A DNA stretch of 64,000 bases from positions 50,450 to 114,449 of the forward strand of contig JBBSLL010000006.1 in the NCBI GenBank assembly GCA_038255255.1, written 5' to 3'. Source of the DNA: JBBQNY01 sp038255255. Its GTDB lineage: Bacteria > Pseudomonadota > Gammaproteobacteria > Xanthomonadales > Ahniellaceae. The notes below the pieces were generated by a model. The model was not told the origin of the DNA. It made no database searches and saw only the letters and a program-made list of their open reading frames with translations. A program made the position numbers and the translations under genes. Positions 34,881 through 42,998 of the stretch are shown here, one piece after another. Position 1 is the first letter of the stretch. Each line of letters opens with the position of its first letter.

Positions 34881-35596
34881 TGCAACACCTGCACGCCAAC
34901 AGCAGTCTGCCGCGCAGTGGCAGCGAATTGCTGCAGGCCTTGCTCGGCCAGCACCCCGACGTGTACGCATCCGCCACCAGCCCGGTGCTCGAATACTGGT
35001 ATGGCGCCATGGGCAACTTCACCCTGGCCGAAGTGCAAAGCCAGCAGCCCGATGCGATGCGCACCGCCTTCGCGAAGTTTTGCGCACGCGGCGCCGAGGG
35101 GTATTACAGCGCGCTCACTGACAAGCCCACCGTGGTCGACAAAAGCCGCGGGTGGCTCGAGCACGCCGAGGCGCTATGGCGCGCGTTCCCCGATGCGAAA
35201 ATCGTGTGCATGACGCGCGACCCCGAGCAAATCGTCGCCAGCCTCGAGCGCATCTATCAGGAAAACCTCATGCACCCCGAAGTGCGCCACCTGCCGCCAA
35301 CCGCAGGCGCGCGGCGGGCGCACTGGCTGCACCCCGAAAGCAAGCCGCTCGGCCTGGCGCTGCGCCGCATCGAAGCGCGCCAGCAACGCGGCGCCGACAG
35401 CCGCATCGCTTATGTTTCATACGATGCGCTGGTCGACGCGCCCGTGGCCACCATGGCGCAGATCTTCGCTTACCTCGGCCTCGAGCCTTTCAACATCGAC
35501 CCCAACAACGTGCAGAAATCGGCCGCCGAGGATGACAGCTGGTATGGCATTTTCGGTGACCACAAGCTGCACCCGCGCGTACACCGCCGCAACTAG
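34880..35596 (+). CDS. PAPS-dependent sulfotransferase-like protein
   Basis: This 238-residue protein carries both nucleotide-binding marks of sulfotransferases. The 5'-phosphosulfate loop is SLPRSGSELL (about 9-18, cf. P-R-S-G-S-T-x-L). The 3'-phosphate motif is V-C-M-T-R-D-P-E-Q-I-V-A-S-L (about 107-120), with the Arg and Ser of the family. Late segments VSYDALVDAP and FAYLGLEPF also fit. It follows the fibre gene with a 1-bp overlap, so it is a late gene. Substrates could be a host surface glycan or a virion protein; neither is shown. Confidence 0.75.
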   Translation: MQHLHANSSLPRSGSELLQALLGQHPDVYASATSPVLEYWYGAMGNFTLAEVQSQQPDAMRTAFAKFCARGAEGYYSALTDKPTVVDKSRGWLEHAEALWRAFPDAKIVCMTRDPEQIVASLERIYQENLMHPEVRHLPPTAGARRAHWLHPESKPLGLALRRIEARQQRGADSRIAYVSYDALVDAPVATMAQIFAYLGLEPFNIDPNNVQKSAAEDDSWYGIFGDHKLHPRVHRRN

Positions 35597-35605
35597 GAAA
35601 CCGCC

Positions 35606-35908
35606 ATGCCCACCAACACCGTGAACCTCGCCGCGCTGCTCGATGCCCTCTATGACGGCCCGCACGCGCCCGAAAAGCGCGACGCACTCATCGCCGCCGC
35701 GCTCGAGCGCATCGACGACACGCAAACCCAGGCCAAATTCGGCGTCAACAAAGCGGCGCTCAATGCCAATCAAAAAGCATTTTTCGCGCTGCAGATTTTC
35801 CGCCAGCAGCTGCGCCAGCTACTCTCCGCGCAAACCACCGAGCCGCTGCGCCAGCAGCACCGGCAGGCCATGCGCGCCGCCGAGGAAGCCGCCGGCGCGG
35901 GGCTCTAG
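35606..35908 (+). CDS. Hypothetical protein ending the late operon
   Basis: This 100-residue soluble helical protein has AGGAAACC upstream of the ATG. It is the last rightward late gene; the next gene converges ten bases later. It may be a fibre chaperone or accessory by position, but nothing in the sequence shows this. Confidence 0.6.
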   Translation: MPTNTVNLAALLDALYDGPHAPEKRDALIAAALERIDDTQTQAKFGVNKAALNANQKAFFALQIFRQQLRQLLSAQTTEPLRQQHRQAMRAAEEAAGAGL

Positions 35909-35918
35909 CCGGAGCACC

Positions 35919-36407
35919 TCATCGCGTGTCGCGGTCGCATGCGTAGCTCCCCAGCCTGCGCGTGCGTTGCCTATCGTCGACCACGTACACCGACATACCG
36001 TGTGCAGCGCCATTGTCGCGCAGCACCCCGCAGAGATACATGGCGAAGCCGTTGCGCAGCGTGCCATCGTCAGCGACGCGCACCTCGAGGCTCGAGGGCA
36101 GCCAGTTTGTGCTGAGCACCGAAGGCTCGGCGAGCACGGCGGCCATCGCCGCTCCGAGCTGCGCGTTCGAAGCGGGCGCGCTCGCTCGCCTTGCTGATGT
36201 GTTGAATCCGCCGCTGCAGTACGTCATCACCAGCAGGAACGTGAGCGCGAAGCCGGCGAGCGCGAAGGTGGTCCTAAGGCATCCCGCAGGCTGGTTTAGC
36301 CGCGACACCGGCGGCGCCTGCGCGCTCGCGATCGGCTGCCCACACTTCGGGCATGCCGAAGCGCTGCTGCTCACCGGCGACTCGCACTGCGGGCATTCAA
36401 TGAGCAT
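35919..36407 (-). CDS. Zinc-ribbon membrane protein co-oriented with the repressor
   Basis: This 162-residue protein starts with a zinc ribbon (C-P-Q-C ... C-P-K-C-G, residues 5-22), then a linker, one transmembrane segment (about 48-66) and a periplasmic or outer domain with four more cysteines. It lies 18 bases downstream of the repressor gene on the same strand. It is therefore probably co-expressed in the lysogen and is a candidate lysogenic-conversion or superinfection-exclusion gene. No known exclusion family is recognised. Confidence 0.65.
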   Translation of the reverse strand: MLIECPQCESPVSSSASACPKCGQPIASAQAPPVSRLNQPAGCLRTTFALAGFALTFLLVMTYCSGGFNTSARRASAPASNAQLGAAMAAVLAEPSVLSTNWLPSSLEVRVADDGTLRNGFAMYLCGVLRDNGAAHGMSVYVVDDRQRTRRLGSYACDRDTR

Positions 36408-36425
36408 GGCGCTTCCTGGCGGAAA

Positions 36426-36878
36426 TCAAAAAATCACTGGCGGTGGCGTGAAGCCGCGGATGTTCTCGATGCCGCCCGCCGCGGGCTGCGGGTCTGGCCG
36501 ATCCGCCGACAGCAGCGTGACCAGGGCCACCTTTTTGCGGCGCGATAGCGTGGTGATGATCGCCATGAGTCGCTCATCGAGCGGGTCGACCTTGGCGGCC
36601 AATTTCCCCAACGCATAGACGGGGTGGCGGGCCTCGCTAATGCCTCGGCCCGGCGGCGCCTCGGCGCCACCGACCAAGTGATCGAGCGATGAGTCGAGCA
36701 GGCGCCTGAGCGGCTCGAGCAGCTGAAATTCGGGCGCATTTAACCCGCTTTCCCACCGCGACACCGTGGCACGGGTTACCCCCAGCTCCTGGGCGATGCC
36801 CTCCTGGGTGAGCCCGCGCGCCAGGCGCCGAGCGCGCAGGCGTGGTCCGAAGCCGGAGATGGCGGGCTGTTCAGGCAT
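36426..36878 (-). CDS. XRE-family prophage repressor (CI-like)
   Basis: It encodes 150 residues. The N-terminal helix-turn-helix (about 11-60: ARGLTQEGIAQELGVTRATVSRWESG) is a canonical lambda-repressor-type domain. The C-terminal 90 residues are helical and charged and lack the Ser-Lys peptidase of LexA/CI proteins, so induction is unlikely to be by RecA-stimulated self-cleavage. It faces the Cro-like gene across a 105-bp control region. The ATG at 36878 was chosen over upstream starts that would run into the divergent gene. Confidence 0.8.
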   Translation of the reverse strand: MPEQPAISGFGPRLRARRLARGLTQEGIAQELGVTRATVSRWESGLNAPEFQLLEPLRRLLDSSLDHLVGGAEAPPGRGISEARHPVYALGKLAAKVDPLDERLMAIITTLSRRKKVALVTLLSADRPDPQPAAGGIENIRGFTPPPVIF

Positions 36879-36924
36879 GTTGCCAATGTTGCGCCCTGCG
36901 AAACCCGATGATGTTACGTAGGGC

Positions 36925-36966
36925 TTGCTTTCGGCGTTTCGCTGTGCGTACACTAGCGACGTACAC
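36925..36966 (+). promoter_or_regulatory. Rightward early promoter with candidate operators
   Basis: TTGCTT (36925-36930) and TACACT (36949-36954), separated by 18 bp, form a good sigma-70-type promoter reading toward the Cro-like gene. CGTACAC occurs twice, at 36947-36953 and 36960-36966, a 13-bp spacing that overlaps the -10 box and fits repressor or Cro operators. The leftward repressor promoter must lie in the same 105-bp gap but is not clear. Confidence 0.55.
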
Positions 36967-36983
36967 ATACGGAACCCCCCACC

Positions 36984-37187
36984 GTGATTCATCCGATACG
37001 AAAGGCTCGACAAGCCCAGCGCATGACCCAGCAACAGCTGGCTGACAAGGTGGGCGTGCAGCGGGCCTCCGTGTGCCGCTGGGAAAGCGGCACCGACCAG
37101 CCGCGGCCAGTGCACGGCCGACTGGTTGCCGAAGCCTTGAAGATTTCGATGGAGCGGGTATACGCGCAGCCAAGGGCTGCCGCATGA
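36984..37187 (+). CDS. Cro-like XRE regulator
   Basis: It encodes 67 residues from a GTG. One helix-turn-helix (about 12-40: MTQQQLADKVGVQRASVCRWESG) fills most of the protein. It is divergent from the repressor and first in the rightward early operon, the Cro position. It overlaps the serine recombinase gene by 4 bp. Confidence 0.75.
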   Translation: MIHPIRKARQAQRMTQQQLADKVGVQRASVCRWESGTDQPRPVHGRLVAEALKISMERVYAQPRAAA

Positions 37188-37960
37188 CCACGCGCGCCAT
37201 CAGCTACGACCGCGTGAGCACGGTGGGGCAGGGCGCCACCGACCTGCGCACACACGCCTTGCGCGCCTTTGCTGCCGAGCACGGGCTCGATCTCATCGAG
37301 GAATGCGTCGACAAGGCCGTGAGCGGCGGCGTGCCGCTGGCCGAGCGGCCGGGCGGGGCGCTCGCGCTTTCCGCGGCGCGCAGCGCCAAGGCCACCGTGC
37401 TCATCGCGCCCACGCTCGATCGCCTCTTCCGCGACACGCTCGACGGTTTGCGATGCATGCGCGAGGAATTCCCCGCGCTCGGGCTGCGAGTGATCCTCAC
37501 CGACGAGTCGCTCGACCTCTCGACCGCCGAGGGGCAATTCTTTGCCATTCAGCGCCTCGCGTTCGCCGAATATGAGCGCCACAAGGCCGGCGAGCGCACG
37601 CTGCGCAACACCCGCGCGCTGCAAAAAGCCGGCCGCGCCTACGGGCACACGCCCTACGGCTGCATTCGGCACGGTGATGCGCTCTACCGCGAGCCGAACA
37701 CGTGGGCGCAACGCGAGCGCATCGTGTCGCAGTGCGCGACCCACTCGCTGCGCGATGTGAGCGCCGACGTTCGCCGCGCGCAGATCCCGGCGCCCAACGG
37801 CGGTGAGGTGTGGAGCACCAGCACCATTCGGGAAATCGTCAAGACCCACAACCGCCTCGCGCTGCTGCCGCTCGCGCCAGGCGCGAGTGCAGCCAACGGT
37901 GCCACGCACTCGACGCCGACGCGTGAAGCGGTGGCCTCATTCGAGGCCGGCCACGCATGA
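37184..37960 (+). CDS. Serine recombinase (resolvase/invertase type)
   Basis: It encodes 258 residues. The catalytic N-terminal domain has ISYDRVSTVGQ with nucleophile Ser12, then VLIAPTLDRLFRDTLDGL carrying the conserved Arg pair, and the long E helix around 115-145. The C-terminal part is a DNA-binding domain of the small resolvase/invertase size, not the large serine integrase type. It could invert a fibre segment, resolve multimers or act in integration. Its place right after cro means it is expressed on induction. Confidence 0.85.
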   Translation: MTTRAISYDRVSTVGQGATDLRTHALRAFAAEHGLDLIEECVDKAVSGGVPLAERPGGALALSAARSAKATVLIAPTLDRLFRDTLDGLRCMREEFPALGLRVILTDESLDLSTAEGQFFAIQRLAFAEYERHKAGERTLRNTRALQKAGRAYGHTPYGCIRHGDALYREPNTWAQRERIVSQCATHSLRDVSADVRRAQIPAPNGGEVWSTSTIREIVKTHNRLALLPLAPGASAANGATHSTPTREAVASFEAGHA

Positions 37961-38202
37961 GCCGGGTGCTGCTGGACATCTTCCCGACGGCCTCGCGCGA
38001 GGTGCTCGACGAGTTTCCTATCGGGCGCTCGCTCGTGATGCAGGACACCGCCTGCCAGGTGACGGTTGCCGGGCACTACAAGGGCCGCGTGCTGCTCGCC
38101 TTCGAAGATGAGATCACCCCGCACTTGTCTTTCACCAGCCTCGACGCCGGCGCGCTGCGCCGCCTCGCCACCGATCCGACCACCTCGAGCAACTCCGCAT
38201 GA
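37957..38202 (+). CDS. Hypothetical early protein
   Basis: It encodes 81 residues with 4-bp overlaps on both sides. A beta-rich middle contains CQVTVAGHYKGRVLLAFEDE. No family is recognised. Confidence 0.6.
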   Translation: MSRVLLDIFPTASREVLDEFPIGRSLVMQDTACQVTVAGHYKGRVLLAFEDEITPHLSFTSLDAGALRRLATDPTTSSNSA

Positions 38203-38459
38203 GCGACACCAAACCCACCCAGTTGCACGCCGTGCCCACGCTGCACGAGCGCCCGGCGCACCTGCCACCGCAGCCGGTGCACCCGCTGGTGCGCAAGCGC
38301 GTGGCGGTGGCCGCGCTGGCCATCACCGAACAATGCCTGGCCATCAAGGAAGTGCGCGGCCGGCTCTACGCCTGCAGCACAGTCGGCGAAGTGCGCGACC
38401 TGCTCACCAGCATGCTGCTGGAGCGCGAGACGCGGCTGCAGGCGGTGGCCAATGGATAG
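38199..38459 (+). CDS. Hypothetical early protein
   Basis: This 86-residue His/Pro-rich N-terminus is followed by a helical C-terminus. The gene overlaps the next by 8 bp. No motif is recognised. Confidence 0.55.
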   Translation: MSDTKPTQLHAVPTLHERPAHLPPQPVHPLVRKRVAVAALAITEQCLAIKEVRGRLYACSTVGEVRDLLTSMLLERETRLQAVANG

Positions 38460-38700
38460 CCTGGCCGAGCGCTGCGCCGTGCTGCTGCAGATGCGCCTCA
38501 ACGTGCGTGCCTTGCGCGCGGAGCGCGAGCGCATCGCGCAGCGACATGGCGACAACGGCACGCAACTGCGCGAGATCGACACCCGCATCGAAACCCTCGA
38601 CGAAGCCATCGGCCAGCGCGCGCGTGAAGCCGAGCAGGCGGCCGGTGCGCGCGCCGGCCGCCGCAGCTTCCGCGACTTCACGGTGGTGAAGCATGGCTGA
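38452..38700 (+). CDS. Hypothetical coiled-coil early protein
   Basis: This 82-residue protein is almost entirely helical, with a basic/acidic heptad stretch (about 20-60). It overlaps both neighbours by 8 bp. No function is recognised. Confidence 0.55.
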   Translation: MDSLAERCAVLLQMRLNVRALRAERERIAQRHGDNGTQLREIDTRIETLDEAIGQRAREAEQAAGARAGRRSFRDFTVVKHG

Positions 38701-39313
38701 CCTCACCACTCGCAGCGCCGCGCTCGCCCGCCACGTGCACCTGGCGCTGCGCCACAGCGGCGACGACTGGAACACCTACGCCGGCCGCGTGCTCGAGCTT
38801 TATGCCGCGCGCACCCCGCTGCACCTGCGCCACATCGAATTCGCGCAGCACGTGGCCGGTGGCAACGCATACGACACCATTCGCGCCAACAGCCAAACCG
38901 TGCGCCGCATGGTCGACGGCACAACGCGCATGCCCGTCGAGATCGAAGAGGCGCTGATCCTCGCGCTCCCCGAGCCGTTCCTGGGCGAAGCCCAGCGCGA
39001 GCTGGCCGAGCGCCTCGGCCTCATGGCCGCCACGCTGCCGCCGCCGTGCGAGGTGCCGGGGCAGGCGCCCGCCCTCGATGCGAGCGCGGTGGCCAGCCTC
39101 ATGCGCGAAACCGCCGACGTGGTGCAGGCCATCGCCACCATCGTGGCCGACGGCGCCATCACCCGCGAGGATCTGCCCGCCATCGAGCAGGCGCTCGAGC
39201 AATCTGCGCAGCTCGATGCCGCGCTCATCACCCTGCGCGAGCAGCTCACCCGCGCGCATGCCGTGGCCGGTGCGCCTGGCGTGGTGCCGATCCGCCGCGA
39301 GGGCAGGGCATGA
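38693..39313 (+). CDS. CP76/CII-like phage regulator candidate
   Basis: It encodes 206 residues. The N-terminal half resembles CP76-type phage regulators: a helix-turn-helix-like stretch ARHVHLALRHSG, then QTVRRMVDGTTRMPVEIEEALILALPEPF, followed by a helical effector-like part with RELAERLGL. The second half is helical and probably oligomerises. Such proteins influence the lysis-lysogeny choice. The resemblance is by pattern only. Confidence 0.5.
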   Translation: MADLTTRSAALARHVHLALRHSGDDWNTYAGRVLELYAARTPLHLRHIEFAQHVAGGNAYDTIRANSQTVRRMVDGTTRMPVEIEEALILALPEPFLGEAQRELAERLGLMAATLPPPCEVPGQAPALDASAVASLMRETADVVQAIATIVADGAITREDLPAIEQALEQSAQLDAALITLREQLTRAHAVAGAPGVVPIRREGRA

Positions 39314-39621
39314 GGCCCCCGGCGCGCCGCCTGATAGGCCCTGCGTTCGCGGCGGTGCGGGGCAGTGCCGAAGCCACTCGGCTCATCGATGCGCTGTGCA
39401 GCACCGCCACGCGCTTCATCGCCGTGGGCTTTCCCATCCCCACCGCGCGAGGGCCCCGCCGCGCGCCCGTCGACGTGTCACGGATCACCAACAAGCGCGT
39501 GCGCGCCCTCATCGTTCGCGATGCGCTCCGCGCGTGCCTGGCCGTCAGCGAGCGCGAGCTCGACGGCATCGACAAATCCCTCGCGCGATCCCGCAACAGC
39601 ACAGCAGAGGCCCACGCATGA
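39310..39621 (+). CDS. Hypothetical early protein
   Basis: It encodes 103 basic residues with 4-bp overlaps on both sides. The C-terminal helices (about 65-95) could bind nucleic acid. Nothing specific is recognised. Confidence 0.55.
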   Translation: MRPPARRLIGPAFAAVRGSAEATRLIDALCSTATRFIAVGFPIPTARGPRRAPVDVSRITNKRVRALIVRDALRACLAVSERELDGIDKSLARSRNSTAEAHA

Positions 39622-40097
39622 AATCCCGCCGCAATCCTTTCCCGCTGCTGCTGCTCATCGCCGCCGCCGGCTGCGCACTGATCGCCGCCGTGGCGCTCGC
39701 ATTCATCGGCAAGGCGCACGCGGCGCCCGTGAACCGCGTGGAATTCATCGACGCCAACGCGCACAAGGCGCAGCCGGCGGACGTGGAAAGCGCTCCGCTC
39801 GGGGCATACGACCACGGCCTGCCCGTCATCACCGCCAACGCGCGCACCTACCCCTACCGCTGCACCTTCGGCGGCAAGATCCTGCCGCGCCAGCGCATTG
39901 AGGCCGTGTGTTTCCTGCCGCGTGGGCGGGCCGGCGATCTGCTCGCGCCCATGCCCATCGTGCAGGTGGCCACCGGCAGCGTGGTGGTCGACTCCACGGT
40001 GGTCGCGATCGAGCGCAACCCGCTGCGCGTGCGCGTCACCCTCACCAACGTCAGCGCCGTGCTCGAGCCGCTGCGCGCCACCGTCGACGTTTACTAG
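39618..40097 (+). CDS. Hypothetical secreted or membrane-anchored protein
   Basis: This 159-residue protein has an N-terminal signal-anchor (about 9-30, ending near GKAHAAP, a possible cleavage site) and a beta-rich extracytoplasmic domain with a cysteine pair (Y-R-C-T-F and A-V-C-F). It is an early phage gene with an exported product, so an envelope or exclusion role is possible. Confidence 0.55.
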   Translation: MKSRRNPFPLLLLIAAAGCALIAAVALAFIGKAHAAPVNRVEFIDANAHKAQPADVESAPLGAYDHGLPVITANARTYPYRCTFGGKILPRQRIEAVCFLPRGRAGDLLAPMPIVQVATGSVVVDSTVVAIERNPLRVRVTLTNVSAVLEPLRATVDVY

Positions 40098-40308
40098 AAC
40101 CCGCCCGCGTGCTCCGCGCTGCCGCCATCACCACCGCCGCATGGTTCCCCCCAAATCCCCGGCGTGGCTCGACATCGATGGCGGCAGCGCCGAGCACGTG
40201 GCAACTGAGCGCGCAGCAACCCGCGCCCATGGCGAAAACGTACTCCCTCACGCCAGGGGCCTCGCCACTGCGCGAGGGCGCGGGTTACTGCGCGTTCCCA
40301 CAAACGAG

Positions 40309-40338
40309 GAAGCCCCGACGCGCTAACGCCGGGGCTTC
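40309..40338 (+). terminator. GC-rich hairpin in early operon
   Basis: GAAGCCCCG (40309-40317) pairs with CGGGGCTTC (40330-40338) around a 12-nt loop in the only sizeable gap of the early operon (40098-40366). No T-run follows, so termination may be partial. I see no convincing gene in this gap; a short ATG frame at 40141-40326 runs through the hairpin. Confidence 0.5.
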
Positions 40339-40366
40339 GGTATCAGTCAACTGCGAGGGCCAACCG

Positions 40367-40558
40367 ATGCAACAGAAACTACAGCAACCCCACGTACACA
40401 GCAACTCACCCCGCGGCCGCGCCCTGCGCCGCTGGTTCGGCCGCCAGCCGCGCGCCGAGGCCGAAGCGCCCAGCATCACCGTGCACGAGCTGGTGCTGCT
40501 GACGCGCCGGTGGCCGGCCTACCCGCTCATCGCCGGGCAGGGGAGGGCAGCGCCTTGA
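40367..40558 (+). CDS. Hypothetical small early protein
   Basis: It encodes 63 residues, with GCGAGGG nine bases before the ATG. The N-terminus is basic and Gln/His-rich, with R-G-R-A-L-R-R-W-F. The start after the hairpin is preferred to upstream in-frame starts. The stop overlaps the next TTG. Confidence 0.5.
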   Translation: MQQKLQQPHVHSNSPRGRALRRWFGRQPRAEAEAPSITVHELVLLTRRWPAYPLIAGQGRAAP

Positions 40559-40785
40559 ACGAACACGCCGCCGTGCGCGGCCTCATCGCCTTCGCGATCG
40601 CGCTGCCCATCGCTGTCACGCTAACGCTTGCGGTGGGTCGCTGGCTGCACGCCATCCTCGTGAGTGCGATCCGCGAGGCGTTCCGCAACCTCGATGGAAC
40701 GGTGCGCGACCTCACCATCAACGTGAGCGGCCCTGCGCTGCGCGTGAATGGCGCGCCCACCGACCAGCCGGCGGCAACCCCATGA
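40555..40785 (+). CDS. Small membrane protein
   Basis: It encodes 76 residues from a TTG overlapping the previous stop, with GGGAGGG as ribosome-binding site at 40541-40547. One transmembrane segment lies at about 8-28. It overlaps the recombinase ATG. No family is recognised. Confidence 0.5.
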   Translation: MNEHAAVRGLIAFAIALPIAVTLTLAVGRWLHAILVSAIREAFRNLDGTVRDLTINVSGPALRVNGAPTDQPAATP

Positions 40786-41771
40786 CCCGCCGCCGCCACA
40801 AACTCCCCGAAGGCACGCGCCGCGTGGTGCCCATGGACATCGACCTCGCCGCCGAGAATTACCTCGCGCGCTGCCGCGCCCGCGGCCTCGCGCTGAACAC
40901 CCTTAAAAGCTACGGCACCGACCTCATGCAATTCGTCGGCTTCGCCTATGCCCAGGGCGCCGGCATCACCGGCCTCATGTGCGACCGCCTCGCCGAGCGC
41001 TGGCTCGACGCGCTCGACTCAGAAGGCGCCAGCCGCCGCACCCAGGCGCGCAAGCTCACCGTGCTGCGCATGTTCGCGCGCTACTGCATCGGCGAGGGCA
41101 CGCTCGGCGCCGAGCTCGGCCCCGACGTGCGCGTGCGCTACCGCGCCAAGCGCGTCACCGCGCCCGAGCTGCGCGAGCTGGCGCGCATCTTCGAGATCAT
41201 CAAGCCCACGGCCGGCTGGCGTGCACTGCGCGATCGCGCCCTGCTGCGCCTCTCGCTCGACTGCGCGCTTCGCATCTCCGAACCGATCGCGCTCGACCTC
41301 ACGCTGCCCGGCGATAACCGCCCACCCGAATTCGGCATCGACCTGGGCACGCGCATCGCCCGCGTGCCCGGCAAGGGCACCGGCGCGCAGACCGTGCAAT
41401 TCAGCGAGACCACCGGGCAGTGGCTGGCGCAGTGGGTGCACGAGCGCGCTGCCATCGCCAGGCCCGGCGAGCGCGCGCTCTTCATCAGCGAGCGCGGCAC
41501 CCGCATGCACCGGCAAACCGTGCACACCATGCTGCGCCAGCGCGCCGCGCACGCCGGCCTCAGCGATGTGCACTTCCAGCTGCTGCGCCACCGCCGCATC
41601 GGCGGCGTGCTCGACAAGCTCGGCGACCGCGCCGCCAGCGCCTTCGCGCGCCACAGCCACGTCACCACCACCAACGAAGTCTACGGCCACCACGCCGCCA
41701 CCCGCACCCAGCGCATGATCGCCGAGCACGCCAGCCTCGACGCCATGCTCGCGCAGGGGCCGACGCCATGA
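40782..41771 (+). CDS. Tyrosine recombinase with altered catalytic box
   Basis: It encodes 329 residues. The N-terminal SAM-like domain (about 15-105) and a catalytic domain are clear. Catalytic residues: Arg164 in CALRISEP, a Lys in PGKGTG, an Arg in LLRHRR, a His in FARHSHVTTTNEVYGHH and Tyr301. The first His of the H-x-x-R box appears to be Gln (Q-L-L-R-H), with a His two residues earlier. The gene is mid-operon in the early region, apart from the integrase at the prophage edge. It may act in a different reaction such as inversion or resolution. Confidence 0.82.
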   Translation: MTRRRHKLPEGTRRVVPMDIDLAAENYLARCRARGLALNTLKSYGTDLMQFVGFAYAQGAGITGLMCDRLAERWLDALDSEGASRRTQARKLTVLRMFARYCIGEGTLGAELGPDVRVRYRAKRVTAPELRELARIFEIIKPTAGWRALRDRALLRLSLDCALRISEPIALDLTLPGDNRPPEFGIDLGTRIARVPGKGTGAQTVQFSETTGQWLAQWVHERAAIARPGERALFISERGTRMHRQTVHTMLRQRAAHAGLSDVHFQLLRHRRIGGVLDKLGDRAASAFARHSHVTTTNEVYGHHAATRTQRMIAEHASLDAMLAQGPTP

Positions 41772-42055
41772 GCACGGTGCGCATGCATGTGAAGGTTAAC
41801 GACTACGCCGACGTCGAGATCGATCTGCACGACCTCGACACCGATGACCTCATCACCGAATTGTTCGCGCGGGCAAATCGTGGCAGCGAGGCGGCCACCG
41901 TGGCGCTGCACAAGCTAGAGCAGCTCAGGGAGGAACCGACCGACGGCCCCACCGCCGAGGAAGCCTGGCTCGCACTGCGCAGCCGCGACACCCCGCAATC
42001 GCGCGACACCATCGAGCGATTCGTGTGCGCCGCCGCCGGGAGGATCTGCCCATGA
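41768..42055 (+). CDS. Hypothetical early protein
   Basis: This 95-residue acidic protein has ADVEIDLHDLDTDDLITELF at its start and helices after it. It overlaps both neighbours by 4 bp. No family is recognised. Confidence 0.55.
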   Translation: MSTVRMHVKVNDYADVEIDLHDLDTDDLITELFARANRGSEAATVALHKLEQLREEPTDGPTAEEAWLALRSRDTPQSRDTIERFVCAAAGRICP

Positions 42056-42315
42056 GCGCCAAGCAAACCGCGCGCCTGCTCGAGCGGCTCGAGCGCGCAC
42101 CCATCACCAGCCTCGAGGCGCTTAACGAGCTCGGCATCGCCCGTTGCGGCGCCCGCGTGTGGGATCTGCGCCGCCAGGGTTACAACGTGCACAGCGAAAT
42201 CATCCCCGTGCAAAACCGCTACGGCGACACCTGCCACGTGGCGCGCTACTCGCTCGCGCCTGGCCAGCAAACGCTGGCGCTCCCCATGCCGCGCCAGGAG
42301 GCGCTCGCCGCATGA
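42052..42315 (+). CDS. Winged-helix phage regulator
   Basis: It encodes 87 residues. TSLEALNELGIARCGARVWDLRRQGYNV is a helix-turn-helix with a wing (residues about 18-58), typical of a small phage DNA-binding family; a hydrophobic strand with HVARYSL follows. It probably binds DNA in the early region. Confidence 0.6.
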   Translation: MSAKQTARLLERLERAPITSLEALNELGIARCGARVWDLRRQGYNVHSEIIPVQNRYGDTCHVARYSLAPGQQTLALPMPRQEALAA

Positions 42316-42563
42316 ATACCCACGAATTCGGCAAGCAAATGTGCGATGCGCTCGGCCTCAACGCCCACAAGGTGAAGCGGATCACGCTGGAAATCTCGGC
42401 GAACGAAGAGCCAACGCTCACATGGGAGGAATTCGTGCCGGACGGCTCGATGGACAACATCGTCGCAGTCGTTAGGCGCGCGAAGTTCGGCAAGCCAGTC
42501 GACGTGGGGCAGGTGACTGAGCCCCGGCGCGCAAGCGCGACCAAGCCGAGCGACAAGGTATGA
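42312..42563 (+). CDS. Hypothetical early protein
   Basis: It encodes 83 residues with 4-bp overlaps on both sides. Central beta strands (KRITLEISANEEPTLTWEE) resemble small unnamed phage proteins. No function is recognised. Confidence 0.55.
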   Translation: MNTHEFGKQMCDALGLNAHKVKRITLEISANEEPTLTWEEFVPDGSMDNIVAVVRRAKFGKPVDVGQVTEPRRASATKPSDKV

Positions 42564-42787
42564 GCGCCCTGGCCTACAAGCGCAAGGGCGCAGCGCAGGG
42601 CCCCACCGCCAGGCAGCGCACCGCCAACCGCGACCAGCAGATCATCGCCATCATCGCGTGCGTGCTCGCGTTCGTGCTCGCACGCCTGCACGCCCCCGAC
42701 TGGCTGCCCCTGCTGCTCGTCGGCCTCGGCCTCGGCACCGCCCTGCGCCTCGCCATCACCGCCGAGAGTGAGCACAGCGATGCTTGA
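42560..42787 (+). CDS. Small membrane protein
   Basis: This 75-residue protein has a basic N-terminus and two adjacent hydrophobic segments (about 27-42 and 47-66) forming a hairpin. Function unknown. Confidence 0.55.
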   Translation: MSALAYKRKGAAQGPTARQRTANRDQQIIAIIACVLAFVLARLHAPDWLPLLLVGLGLGTALRLAITAESEHSDA

Positions 42788-42998
42788 TCCGCCGCTCACC
42801 CGGAAAGCCGAAGTGCTCAAGGTGCTCGAGGCCGGCGGCTACGTTGTCGATAGCCGTTATTCCGGGTGCGTCACGCTCTACAGCGGCACGAATCTGCCGG
42901 TGAACGCGTGGCAGCAAGCCATCAAGGCCAACCTTGCGCGCTGCGAGGTGACGACCGACGAGCGCCGCGGCCGCACCGTGTGGAAACTCAAAGCATGA
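42780..42998 (+). CDS. Hypothetical early protein
   Basis: This 72-residue protein starts at the ATG 42780, overlapping the previous stop by 8 bp; an in-frame GTG lies at 42768. It could be a small winged-helix protein (KAEVLKVLEAGGYVVDSR, then a beta hairpin). Weak assignment. Confidence 0.5.
   Translation: MLDPPLTRKAEVLKVLEAGGYVVDSRYSGCVTLYSGTNLPVNAWQQAIKANLARCEVTTDERRGRTVWKLKA

Noticed and set aside
40141..40326. 61-codon frame in the early-operon gap
   Set aside because: It runs through a 9-bp-arm hairpin, lacks a ribosome-binding site and reads like untranslated DNA.
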